64,000 nt of DNA from Durusdinium trenchii (lineage: Eukaryota; Sar; Dinophyceae; Suessiales; Symbiodiniaceae), in assembly GCA_963970005.1 (NCBI GenBank), contig CAXAMN010003603.1, positions 254,970-318,969 of the forward strand. Direction: 5' to 3'. Position 1 is the first letter of the stretch. Each line of letters begins with the position of its first letter. Below, piece after piece: positions 23,057-33,605 of the stretch. A model generated the notes under the pieces. That model was not told the DNA's origin. It did no database searches and saw only the letters and a program-made list of their open reading frames with translations. The position numbers were made by a program, and so were the translations under genes.

Positions 23057-23279
23057 CCTAAGTTGAAAGGTCTCTACGATACCCTGCCGCTAGGGCGGCG
23101 TCTGAGTTTGCCGGCGCTTGCGCTTGGTAATATGTAGCGCTACCATCTGGATAATAGTCTGACTCGCGGCCTTCGTCTGAACTCTCACTATCGCTCATTG
23201 CGCGCTAGCTGTAGCGGGTCTACTCGAACCAAGGTGCGCCGAAGCACGCCCGTTAGTTCTGGTTTTCTGGAGCAACGAA

Positions 23280-23291
23280 GCTCCGCTACCA
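23280..23291 (-). promoter_or_regulatory. Element F primer-binding site
   Basis: The reverse complement is TGGTAGCGGAGC, identical to the primer-binding sites of B and C and preceded, as in B, by CTCAAAG. It fits the 3' end of initiator tRNA-Met (..UACCA-3'), the usual copia primer. Confidence 0.8.
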
Positions 23292-23805
23292 CTTTGAGGT
23301 GGAATCCTCCGCAGCGGAGCGAATAACAGCAGTATCTACCTGGATCGGCTTACAGACTAGCAAGTCCCACAAGAGCATGCGAGCGAAGGCGAGCTAAGCG
23401 GCTTTTCTATCGCACAAAGTGTACCTTGAGCTAACATGCAGTGCGTAAGAGCATATATGAACATAGCCATAGTGAAGCAACAGCTAAACGGGGGCCCAAA
23501 ACCAAAAACATGGGGAGGGGTGGGGCGAGGGGTAAGTTCCCCAAAGTGGCAGTGAAGCATATGCAATAACACTGGACCTGATCGAATACACCAAGTATGC
23601 CCGAATGCGGGGTCGTGAGCGAGTGTCAGCGAGCTCACTTTTCTATGGCGCAGTGCAGTGTATGCGAGGCCTTCAGTCTTGAGCCAAAAGTGAAGGAATG
23701 AATTAAGCTGAAAGCTGTACGGAGAGTAGTCTACAAACTTTGTACGGGCAACAGGCGCTACACTAGGATAGCGTAGACTCGGATGGCGCCTCACTTGCGC
23801 ACACA
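23292..23805 (-). repeat. Element F 5' LTR with internal insertion
   Basis: The reverse complement shares TCTACGCTAT, TGTAGCGCCTGTTG, the spliced-leader-like site (23678-23690), ATTCGATCAGGTCCAGT and GGGGAACTTACCCCTC with B's LTR. About 235 bp (23300-23530) lie between the LTR-end motif and the PBS. Part of that insertion resembles 7050-7190. The upstream LTR edge is lost in the minisatellite from 23806. Confidence 0.7.
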
Positions 23806-23970
23806 AGATTTAACTCACCTGCGCGCACAGCCTTTTTCTATACATTTAACTCACCTGCACACACAGGGTTCACTCAGCTGCGCACACATCGATTACATTC
23901 TTCTTTAAACAGTGCATGTTACCTCCAACTCATCTGCACACACAGACTTCGCTCACCTGCGCACACACAA
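23806..23970 (+). repeat. CTCACCTGCGCACACA minisatellite
   Basis: Six irregularly spaced copies of CTCACCTGCRCACACA. Confidence 0.8.
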
Positions 23971-24054
23971 ATTGAGTCATGATGATCTCTTTTTTCTCAT
24001 TGCTCCCACAGTACCACGTCACACAAATGCTCTGCGTTTGATTGATGATATTGG

Positions 24055-24165
24055 GTTGGGATGGGGGGGGTGGGGGGGTGGGGGGGGGTGGGGTTAATAA
24101 CGTCCCTCTGGACATTCATCCACTCATTCATTCATTCGTTCGTTCGTTCATTCATTCATTCAGCC
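24055..24165 (+). repeat. Poly-G tract and (ATTC)n microsatellite
   Basis: 24058-24094 is almost pure G interrupted by single T or A and can form G-quadruplexes. 24117-24162 is ATTC/GTTC tetranucleotide repeats. Confidence 0.85.
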
Positions 24166-24345
24166 GAGCAAGCGGCGTGCACAGCCGAGGAGCGCGTGCA
24201 CAACCGAGTAAATCTATGCGCGTGTACAGGCGAGGAAAATTCCGCGTGCACAGCCGAGGCTCCGCCCCGCCTAGGGGACCTAGGGCACTACAAAACACAA
24301 ACAGACACAAATTTTCTTCGTGTCGAAGCTTACTGCTGCAAAAGT
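24166..24345 (-). repeat. LTR-edge fragment with GTGCACAGCCGAGG repeats
   Basis: 24275-24345 is the reverse complement of the junction just before and into B's LTR: CTTCGACACGAAGAAAATTT, then GTGTCTG and CCCTAGGTCCCC. It includes the GACAC..GTGTC hairpin (24304-24324). The adjoining 24166-24262 carries four copies of a GTGCACAGCCGAGG-like unit. Confidence 0.65.
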
Positions 24346-24379
24346 GAAGGTTCCTTTGGTTCTGTACTGTGTGATGCGT

Positions 24380-24550
24380 TTGTTTTGTTGATTGTGTGTT
24401 TTTGGCTGCGTGTTTGTGGTTTGGTTGCGTGTTTGTGGTTGGGTGTTTGTGGTTGGGTTTTTGTGGTTTTGTGTTTGTCGTTGCGCTTTGTTGATTGTGT
24501 GTTGTGTGTTTGTGTTTGTGGCTGCGTTTGTGGTTGTGTTTGTGTGTTGT
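24380..24550 (+). repeat. GTGTTTGTGGTTGGGT minisatellite
   Basis: Degenerate 14-18 bp G/T units. The ORFs on both strands are repeat artefacts. Confidence 0.85.
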
Positions 24551-25788
24551 GCGGGCGCTTGCTGTTGAGGTCCGTCCGAGACTGCCCTCTGCAATCTGGA
24601 GCTTGCTCGGGAGTGCCCACTGTGATCAGACCTTTGCTGTTGAGGTCCGGGAGGAGGACGAGGAGGTGTTGCGATACCTCTCTTAAAAATCTAACAGCCC
24701 TCACCTGACAGGTGGGGAAAAACGGAAATGAAAAGGAAAGGAAAGGCACCTTTTGATGGCCTTTAAAAGGGCCTTACCTGCTCTCTCTCTCTCTCTCTCT
24801 CTCCCTCTCTCTTCCCTCTCTCTCTCCGTCTCTCTCCGTATAACCCTTATATACATACATATATGTATATATAGTTATATTTATATATATATTATAACCA
24901 CGGGCTCAACACTAAAACACGCAAAAAATTGCAACTCCATTGCTGCCTGGCGGCGTGATCATATCCACTGTATAGTGGAAACGTGCAGCTGCCACCAGCA
25001 CCACCTCCACTGTAACGCAAATAATGCACACTACACCAACCTCAGGCAAACACAATGCTCCAAACTTGCAAAACACAATAATGATTGGACCATGAGATCC
25101 TCACACAATTGAAACTGATCCTTGAAATAGGAGCCGTAGTGAAAGCAGTGGGTTTCCAAAAAGCAGCTGTCTGCAAACCGGGGCACCAATTTCTGTGCCT
25201 CATCTTTGGCTCTCACACTTGACAAAGCTTATACTATACACAAGTTTAAGCAATAAGTAGCTGCAATAGGAATAAAGCAGCATCGCCATCACGCAGCAGA
25301 GTCTCTTTAGAGGACAAATCTATGGCTCCTGTGAGCTTATAGGCAGCCAATGAAAATAATGCGGCAAAATACCTTGAACAACAGGCCGTGCAAACACGAC
25401 TTGCTGGAAGTGCGTCTAATGCACAGAACAGCCCAGAAGCACTCGCGTAACCTGCCACACGTTTGAACAAGGCACGTGTGCCCCGATAGCATCATGTCCT
25501 TGGCTTGCCCAGCTGCACAACAAGGCGCCTTCAAACAGTCTGGAACTGTACATCAAGCCATTTCTTGCGTCACTTTCACTGCACAGCACCATGCATGCTC
25601 ACTGAAACCACCGCACAAAAATGCCCCAAGATTCAGCACAATATCGGATTCGCTTGCCATTGACTCCAATGACTTCATCGATCAACGCCTAGCCACGGAA
25701 ACACAGCTCACATCATCCGAACAAACGGCAAACAAACCAAGTTCACCAACCTGCTCAAATGTTGCACATGCTCCGATGCACTGCACAC
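24551..25788. other. Unassigned DNA with CT and AT microsatellites
   Basis: (CT)n at about 24781-24840 and a TA-rich tract at 24845-24897. Short ORFs elsewhere have no recognisable similarity. Confidence 0.5.
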
Positions 25789-26154
25789 ACACACTCTGAC
25801 ATTGGTTTTCAGTTACACTCAGTTCCCATTCCCAAGCTGAGAAGGAAGGTGAGAGAACGGAAAGGTGGCAGAGTCCGCGGAAAAGTATTGTTTAACATTG
25901 TTCACCAGTGCACTTTAGTTAACTACGATTACTGCAATTTAGACCTTGACTGAAAAAGAAGTGCTGAGTCCGTCGAACAGTATTGTTGAAAAACGTCGAG
26001 TTAAACAATTGAAAGGCAGGTACGTCAGCGCTGGCCGGGCACTGATATCACATCCACTTGGTGCGGTCTTTGTTAGATGAGGCACACCAAGGGATCCTCA
26101 TCCCCCTGCTTTAAATTAAATTGAACCCTTGGAAACAGGGTTTGGCACACACAC
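25789..26154 (+). repeat. ~360-bp direct repeat, copy 1
   Basis: It matches 26879-27242 at very high identity; copy 2 lacks about 8 bp near 25836. It contains a possible 7-bp-stem hairpin (GATGAGG 26076-26082 with CCTCATC 26096-26102) and a second one (AACCCT/AGGGTT, 26124-26142). The short ORF shared by both copies (KLRRKVRERKGGRVRGKVLF) may be incidental. The nature is unknown: an LTR pair of a small element or a segmental duplication. Confidence 0.85.
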
Positions 26155-26878
26155 GGTGCCGCTTCGCGGCGCGCATGTGAAAGACCTGAATAGTCACCTA
26201 AAAAGCCTTAGAAACAAAAGAAAAAGACAGAAAGAGCAGCGCTAAGAGGGCAAGAAAGAAAGGTAGGTGTAGAAAAGTGAATACTTAGCCCTTGACTGGG
26301 GTAGGGAAACGAGCCTCAAGAGCAACCTAAAAAGCCTGAGAGAAAGCCCAACAAACGACGAAAAGCGCAAGAAGGAAAGCGGGGGGGCAGGGAGGGGCTG
26401 TATGTCCATGTGTGTGTACATGTGTGTGTCTGAATACCTAGCACTCTAGAGTTACTGATTACTTAGCAGAGATGAATTAAGTGCGATAGCTAGAGAGCGG
26501 GACTTTAGTCTTAGACCGCCCGGGTAGGAAAGACTACAACAGGAACAACACAGGGAAAGGCACCGACACACAAGTGTGTCGAGTACCATTTCCCTATGTT
26601 GCCCTAATTAGGTGGGGAGTAGAACTCGGCTGGGGGGGGTTTGGGAAACCTGCCTGACTGCATGACTGCAAGGGGAGTACCGTTTTATAGCCCGGCGGCT
26701 GTGGTGGTTCACCGTTTTTTGGCCCGGCGGCCGTTGTGGCAGTTAATTCGTTGGACGTGGAGGTGAATTCCAGTGAAGTTCCGGTGAGCGGTAGTGAGTT
26801 CCGTTAAAGATTTCCCAAGGAAACAGCGCCCCAGTGACGGGGATCACACTCAGCACCCGAGTGGGACGGCTGAGCGAA
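26155..26878. other. Spacer between the two 360-bp repeats
   Basis: No coding similarity. 26215-26390 has purine-rich GAAAG-type sequence and two CCTAAAAAGCCTKAGA blocks. Confidence 0.5.
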
Positions 26879-27242
26879 ACACACTCTGACATTGGTTTTC
26901 AGTTACACTCAGTTCGCAAGCTGAGAAGGAAGGTGAGAGAACGGAAAGGTGGCAGAGTCCGCGGAAAAGTATTGTTTAACATTGTTCACCAGTGCACTTT
27001 AGTTAACTACGATTAGTGCAATTTAGACCTTGACTGAAAAAGAAGTGCTGAGTCCGTCGAACAGTATTGTTGAAAAACGTCGAGTTAAACAATTGAAAGG
27101 CAGGTACGTCAGTGCTGGCCGGGCACTGATATCACATCCACTTGGCGCGGTCTGTGTTAGATGAGGCACACCAAGGGATCCTCATCCCCCTGCTTTAAAT
27201 TAAATTGAACCCTTGGAAACAGGGTTTGGCGCACACACACAC
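26879..27242 (+). repeat. ~360-bp direct repeat, copy 2
   Basis: Second copy of 25789-26154, ending in the same GGGTTTGGC followed by a CA run. Nearly identical sequence suggests a recent duplication. Confidence 0.85.
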
Positions 27243-28665
27243 GAGTTAGTCTTCAATTTGCAAAGCCATGCCCCGAGAGATCTCCCTCTACATTGGAAAA
27301 ATATACATATATTTAAATATATAAATATTTATTTATTTATATATATATATTTGTTTATTTAAGTCCGCATTGAAGCAACAACAACTCATTTTATTGCCAC
27401 GGAGCTTCTAAGAGCTTTGGACACAGAACACCTCCTTAAGAAATTATCACGGCTAGCGCGGTTCTCCTGCTCCGTGCTGTGAAGGAGAGTTATCCTGACA
27501 TCGTCCCTTTCTGTGGAAATTGGATCCGAACTGTTTTTTTCAGGCAATCGCAACGTTCATTCTCTTTGCTGTCCATCTTGCCAAGAGGCCAAGAGTGGCA
27601 CAGCCTTTGATGCGCCTGTGGCGTGACACTCCGCAGGCCCTTGCAGAAGAGCCGCCAGTTGTGCTTTTCTCCGCCTGAGCTTCTCTGCACCAGCTTTCGC
27701 AAGACATCAATCCTGCCGTGTTTCTTGCAAGCACCTTCTTGAAGCTTGACCGCAGCTGGCTACTGATGAGCAAGGGAGTTGCCCCACAAGTGCAGCTTGT
27801 AGTCTTGTGAGCACTTGCAACCTAATCATGGTAGGTGCGTTTCTTCCTGAAGGGGTGGGCATTGGCGGATCCTTGGAGGAAGAGATGCTCAAGCTAGTGG
27901 AGGATACTCAGCATCAGCAGGCTGATCAGCCTGGCCATGTGCGGGTTTTGAAGGAGGGTTCCTTTGCCTGCAGCAAGCGTCGGGCCCGTTTGCCACGGAG
28001 GGGTGGAAAGCTGGCTTTGAAGGCCTTGAACGACAGTGTGTTACTATGGAGCGGTGCATGAAGGAGATTTGCGGATTGCAGTGCTTTGAAGATGGCAAAC
28101 GACATCACTAATGCCAGCAGAATGTCTGAGGGCCAAAGGCCAGATGACTAGTAGCAAGGACGTTACTAGGGGTTCCTGGCTTTACTGATAGGAGCAAGAA
28201 GCTACTAGGAACAAAGGGCATCGCTACTAGTAGCTAGAAGCTACTAGGAACAAAGGCCACCCAGTGATTCGCCATAAGCCCTGTGGAGTAGACACCACCT
28301 GTTTTTGGCCCTGAGGGCCGCATGTTGAGACTCTTGCTGAAGACAAGCACCAAGCAAAAAAGAGAGACTGTCTCAAGTGCGCAGTTGTCTTGACCTCAAG
28401 GGCTATTGCGGATGTCAGGGGCTTGTTGGCTGCCTTGGCCTTGCACCTCAGCGGCCTGTTGAGACCTGTAACTTTTACAGAGAGGGTAGCCATGGGGGGT
28501 GGAGTGGTGTAGATTGTAGAAACGCTTTTTTTGCTTCTGAAACCAATAGACACACCAAGAAAAAAACAACAAGTTCAGACCACCAACAAGTGCCCAAAAA
28601 CAAAAAACAAGATGGAGCCCACGAACCCGAATGCAAACACGTTCAAAAAGCTACATATGTCCAAA
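27243..28665. other. Unassigned DNA with AT tract and ACTAGTAGC repeats
   Basis: 27300-27362 is an AT-rich tract. 28150-28260 carries GCTACTAGGAACAAAGG repeats, the reverse complement of those at 19650-19720. ORFs at 27490-28060 on both strands show no recognisable family. Confidence 0.4.
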
Positions 28666-28667
28666 TG

Positions 28668-29487
28668 ACACTCTTGTAGGACACTCTTGTGGGACACTCT
28701 AGTAGGAAACTCTTGTGGGACACTCTTGTAGGACACTCTTGTGGGATACTCCTGTAGGACACTCTTGTGGGACACTCTTGTGGGACACTCTTGTGGGACA
28801 CTGTTGTAGGAAGCTCTTGTGGGACACTCTTGTAGGACACTCTTGTGGGACACTGTTGCGGGACACTCTTGTGGGACACTCTTAAGGGACACTCTTGTGA
28901 GACACTCTTGCGGGACACTGTTGCGGGGCACTCTTGTGGGACACTCCTTTGGGACACTCATTTGGGACACTCTTGCGGGACACTCTTGTGGGACACTCTT
29001 GTGGGACACTCTTGTGGGACACTCTTGTGGGACACTCTGTGGGACACTCTTGGATACTCTTGTGGGACACACTCTTGTGGGACACTGTTGCGGGACACTC
29101 TTGTGGGACACTCTTAAGGGACACTCTTGTGAGACACTCTTGCGGGACACTGTTGCGGGACACTCTTGTGGGACACTCCTGTGGGACACTCATTTGGGAC
29201 ACTCTTGCGGGATACTTTTGTGGGACACTCTTGCAGGACACTCTTGTGGGACACTCTTGTGAGACACGGTTGCGGGACACTGTTGCGGGACACTCTTGTG
29301 GGACACTCTTGTGGGACACTCTAGTAGGAAACTCTCTGTGGGACACTCTTGTAGGACACTCTTGTAGGAAACTCCTGTAGGACACTCTCGTGGGACACTC
29401 TTGTGGGACAATTTTGTAGGAAACTCTTGTGGAATACTCTTGTAGGACACTCTTGTGGGACACTCTTGTGGGACACTCCTGTACAGC
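28668..29487 (+). repeat. 13-bp satellite GGGACACTCTTGT, ~63 copies
   Basis: The unit is 13 bp with a few substitutions. Three units equal 13 codons, so every frame repeats a 13-residue peptide, and frames stay open on both strands for up to 210 codons. A few more copies lie at 48496-48560 inside the TIR element. Confidence 0.95.
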
Positions 29488-29790
29488 ACACTCTTCGTAC
29501 GAGACTTCCTCCAAAAGTCACGCTGCGAGGCTGCAAGACGAGCGTTTCGTACGAGACTTCCTCCAAAAGTCACGCATCAAGTCTCAAAAACGAGCGTTTC
29601 GTACGAGACTTCCTCCAAAATTCACACGTCAAGTCTCCAAAACGAGCGTTTCGTACGAGACTTCCTCCAAAAGTCACATGTCAAGTCCCCAAAACGAGCG
29701 TTTCGTACGAGACTTCCTCAAAAACTCACATGTCAAAGTCTGCAAAATGAACGGTTCGCGCGAGACTTCCTCCAAAAGTCCAGCGGAAAC
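29488..29790 (+). repeat. ~54-bp tandem repeat (CGTTTCGTACGAGACTTCC)
   Basis: About five copies of a unit beginning CGTTTCGTACGAGACTTCCT and followed by CCAAAAGTCAC. Confidence 0.9.
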
Positions 29791-30600
29791 ACCCATCGGA
29801 GCACACACATCACGCAGCCCTGCCAAGCAGTTTCGCGATTCCAGCCCCTCCAAACGACACCCGCTCACACGCCAATCCCAATGTGACAGCGACATTCACC
29901 TCTACCACAACTCACAACCTCCCGATTCCCTGCGCCTGCCACGAATCTTTCCGCGTCCACACGTCTAACGCGCACAAAGTACTGCGCCTGCCACGAAATG
30001 TCACCTCCGTCACACCTCGCAACCTCACGATTTCCTGCGCCTACCACAAGAATCGCACTTCCACACATCAAAAACCGCACAAAGTACTGCGCCTGCCACG
30101 AAAAGTGACATCATCTCATGTGAGCTTCAACAAAATTTGCGCCACACCACACGTTTGGAATGATTTCGACCCGTTCTGAGCATACTCCCATCCACCAAAA
30201 TCGGCATTTCAGCTGAGACTTGTCACGAAAACAGAGCTTCGATGCCACACCCGGAAACGCAAATCCCAATGGCACGGCCACATCCAACACCCCAAAAACA
30301 CGACTCTCCAAACGCTAATCCCAATGGAACTGCGCAGCAATCTGCAGATCTCACCAAACGCTGCGCCTGTGCAGCGAGACGCATCACGTTGCTTGCGCGA
30401 CATGTCTTCTTCATGCAAATCTCAATGGAATAGCGGCGCAAACTGACACGTGACACATCCATGAATAGTCACTTGCAAAAGCTTCCCCCAATGGCAGCGC
30501 CTTAAAGCTCTACCGCGAACGGTTGCGGACGGTTGCGGACGTAGAAACAACGGATCGCGAACAAGGCTCTACCCCCAGACCCCCAAGAGTTAAACGAGAA
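29791..30600. other. Unassigned DNA with CTGCGCCTGCCACGAAA repeats
   Basis: The block CTGCGCCTGCCACGAA recurs at about 29930, 29983 and 30088, each followed by related sequence. No gene. Confidence 0.5.
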
Positions 30601-30619
30601 CCCTTCGCTACGCATTCGG

Positions 30620-31100
30620 GAAAAACAGACCTATGTCTCCTGTCCAGCCTCTCCTGGATCCCTCTCCATGGGTCTGAACTATTTTTGGTGTGTTTTCTTT
30701 GTGTGGCTGGTCTGCCAAAAAGTGACCCCCCAAAAAAAAGTTCAGACCTATGTCTCCTGTCCAGCCTCTCCTGGGTCCCTATCCATGGGTCTGAACTGTT
30801 TTTTATGTTTTTTTTGGTTTTGGCTGATCTGCCAAAAAGTGCCCAAAAAAGTTCAGGCCTATGTCTCCTGTCCAGCCCTCTCCTGGGTCCCTCTCCATGG
30901 GTCTGAACTTTTTTGCTTTTTGATTGTTTTTTTTTGGGGGGGTGTTTGGCTGGTCTGCCAAAAAGTTGCCCCAAAAAACAAAAGTTCAGACCTATGTCTC
31001 CTGTCCAGCCTCTCCTGGGTCCCTCTCCATGGGTCTGAACTTTTTGCCTTTTTTGGTGGGAGTAGTTTTGGCTGGTCTGCAAAAAAGTGCACAAAAAGTG
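30620..31100 (+). repeat. ~115-bp tandem repeat
   Basis: Four to five copies of a unit containing GACCTATGTCTCCTGTCCAG, CCATGGGTCTGAACT and GGCTGGTCTGCCAAAAAGTG, with homopolymer length differences. Confidence 0.9.
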
Positions 31101-32330
31101 GCTTATTCATTTCTAGCTAACCACGAGTTCAATTCTAAGTTTCTATGAATTTTGCCTTAAATACAATTTTTCTAAATTCTAAGTCAAGCCTTATTCTAAT
31201 TGAATTTCACTTCTATGTCTAATTACATTCAAATTTGAGTCTAACTTTAACTTGAATCTAAGTTGGGTATGTAACATACTTCTACTTTAATTCTAAGCTG
31301 AGCCTAATTGAATTCTAAATCAAGTCTATGTATTTTAAAGTTCACTAGTCAAATTCCATTTTATTTTCTCTTCTAACTTAATTCTATTGTAATTCTAATT
31401 ATGTTTGACTACTTTGGATCTAATAATATTGATTTCAAATTTGAGTTTAAATGTGAATTTGCAACATGTGTCTAATTTAATTCTAAGTTGAACATAACTG
31501 AATTCTATATAGCTGAGTTCAAACTGTCTGCCACTTTAATCTAATTGCATTTATATAACTATAACCGAATTCTAAGTCAATACTGCTCTACTAGCCAAGC
31601 CCTAGGTTAAACGATTCCAATTCAATTCTACCTTAGGTCTAAGTCAGTTTCAATTTAAGTAATGGATGTTGATTTAACGTTGTTCATTCAATCCCAACTT
31701 AATTCCATTTTTTTTATTTGGTTCTATTTCATTCTGTTTTGGACTGAATTGTAATCTTGCCTATTCCAACTTCCAATTTACTTGTAAGTGATTTCTAATG
31801 TGTATGCCTTTATACAGTTCAGATTCAATTGGTTTACAGTTTACACACCTATTTTTAAATTTGATTCCAATTCAATGCGAATGGAATTCTAATTGAGTTT
31901 TGATTGCATTCTAGAGAGTGGGTGTTGCTGGGGGTGTGAATTTATTTAGTTTAAGAAAGCAAATACTTCCATATTGGAAAAACGTCACAAAAATCCCCCA
32001 TGCTCGAAGCAACACCAATTCCCTAGAAGATGAGAATTTCATAAAATCTAAAATTAAATTGAAAAAGAATAAACTATTAGAATTGAATCTGACTTGTATA
32101 GCAATGAAAATAAAGATACCGTGAAATCAAATTAAAATTTGGCTTGCATTGAATCCCAAATAAATTAGAATCTATAGCGAAGGAAATGTGAATCAAAGTA
32201 GAATTAAAACATAATTGAAATAGAATTGAATCTGAATTTAAATATAGACTTGAAATTGAATTGTTATTTAGGGTTTGTAATTAGTTGCCTTCTGATTCTG
32301 ATGTACTTACCCAACTGCATTCAATCCGCC
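31101..32330. other. AT-rich DNA saturated with TTGAATTCTAA-like words
   Basis: About 1.2 kb with GAATTCTAA/TAATTCTA words every few tens of bases. They are mainly on the plus strand before ~31920; reverse-complement words (TTAGAATT) prevail after ~32030. No gene is visible. Confidence 0.6.
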
Positions 32331-32445
32331 GGCCTGCCGGCGTGTTTTGTGGATTGTTTTGGTTAGTATTGCTTGTATTGGTTAGTATTGCTTGAGTATT
32401 GTCTCTCCGCGCGAGATTTTCGACAGCCTGACGCCCCCCCTCCCC

Positions 32446-32714
32446 TGTGTTTAGTAGGGCCCTAGGTCCCCCTGGGCGTGTCTACGCTATACGTGTGTAG
32501 CACCTGTTCTTGTACATACATTAGTCTGTAGCTCTTCAGTCCGCTTTCGACATAATTCATTTGGCTCAAGACTTAGCAGCCCAATACTGCATTCACTGCC
32601 ATAGAAAAGGTGTGCTTCGCCGCAGCTCGCAACCCGACCGCACGTGTTTGACTGCTTGGTGTTTCGATCAGGTCCAGTTATCCAACTGCCACTTCTGGGG
32701 GAACTTACCCCTCA
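32446..32714 (+). repeat. Element B 5' LTR
   Basis: It begins TGTGTTTAGTAGGG and ends AACTTACCCCTCA. It is identical to 54295-54563 except A for G at 32641. It contains the spliced-leader-like site 32558-32570 and a partial hairpin around CTACGCTATACGTGTGTAG. Confidence 0.95.
32558..32570 (+). promoter_or_regulatory. Spliced-leader-like site in the 5' LTR
   Basis: CATTTGGCTCAAG equals the last 14 nt of the dinoflagellate spliced leader (..CATTTTGGCTCAAG) with one T fewer. Equivalent sites are at 54407-54419, 6865-6877 (minus) and 23678-23690 (minus; TTTTGGCTCAAG exact). Confidence 0.6.
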
Positions 32715-32717
32715 AAG

Positions 32718-32729
32718 TGGTAGCGGAGC
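32718..32729 (+). promoter_or_regulatory. Element B primer-binding site
   Basis: TGGTAGCGGAGC lies 3 nt after the 5' LTR. It is complementary to a CUCCGCUACCA-3' end as in eukaryotic initiator tRNA-Met. Confidence 0.85.
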
Positions 32730-32832
32730 TTGTGTCTCCTGCTTCGCATTGGTCGATTTTGCCTTCGTGCCGAATCGTCCGATATTCCGGACAGGGGACA
32801 ACCAAGTAAGTCACTTGTCAAACAAATAGACC

Positions 32833-33605
32833 ATGGTCCAGATCTTTAACATAGATACGGACGAAGAGCATGACAGCGACCTATCTGAAGTAACAGATCC
32901 AGAAGAAGCTTTCGCAGCTCAGGGTTCGCGTCATCGCCAACAGCATGGCAGGTCCTCGAGTTCGACATACCGGACGTACGAGGCACACATCAGCAGGTGT
33001 CAACATGACGCCAAAGATTCCTCCGTCATTCGATGGACAGTCATCCTGGTTCGAGTTTGAAGATTTGATTGATGACTGGGTGAACATCACCACATTAAGC
33101 GCCGAAAAATTAGGCCCATCATTTGAAGAACGCTCTAACCGGAAACGCCGAATACTACAAGAAAATGCTCGACAATGAACAGCTTCGTCATGAAAGAAAC
33201 GGTATTACGTATTTCAAGGAGACGTTGCGCCCATACTTTGTCAAGGGAGCAAATCATGTTTTTCTTTGGCGTTTCATGCAGCTCTTCAGGACCTGGCGCG
33301 GAAACGGGGAATTTGTCAGCTGGATAGCTCGTTTTGAAGTCGCTAGCAAGAAGGTCATGGAAGCCTTCATGGGCTTGTTAGATCTTTCGACTGTTCCACA
33401 GCCTGATGATTTCAACTTTACTGATATCCTCTCGCAACAGCAGTACATGCTACTTCAAGGACTTCAAGATCCCGCAGAAAGACGAGAGAATGCAGAAAGA
33501 ATCCGTTCTGAACACATTGATGCTTTGAAACAAGCACATCGTGACACCTTTCCATTGTCTGACAACTTGATGTCACTTATTTTCTTAGTTCAGTCGGATC
33601 TCAAT
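32833..33605 (+). CDS. Element B gag (frameshifted at two points)
   Basis: The first good ATG (32833, context CCATGG) opens an acidic N-terminus. The reading must then shift near 32985 and again near 33121 to stay in gag. At 33121 removing one T gives GPSLKNALTGN, as in element A. Gag resembles the copia capsid-like region (PPSFDGQSSWFEFEDLIDDW, then LRPYFVKGANHVFLWRFMQL). It would form virus-like particles in the cytoplasm and package the element RNA. Since A lacks both shifts, these are probably damage or sequence errors rather than programmed frameshifting. The stem-loop 32777-32792 (GTCCG/CGGAC) is in the leader. Confidence 0.75.

Noticed and set aside
25930-26150. Possible hammerhead ribozyme in the 360-bp repeat
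   Set aside because: TGAGTCCGTCGAA resembles part of a hammerhead, but the CUGAUGA and GAAA core elements are not in register.
28575-29573. Several 80-210-residue ORFs on both strands (VPQECPTRVSHKS-type repeats)
   Set aside because: A 13-bp unit with no stop in any phase keeps all frames open; no non-repeat sequence is encoded.
32833-33180. Programmed frameshift in element B gag
   Set aside because: Element A reads through the same place without a shift, so single-base damage or sequence error is simpler.
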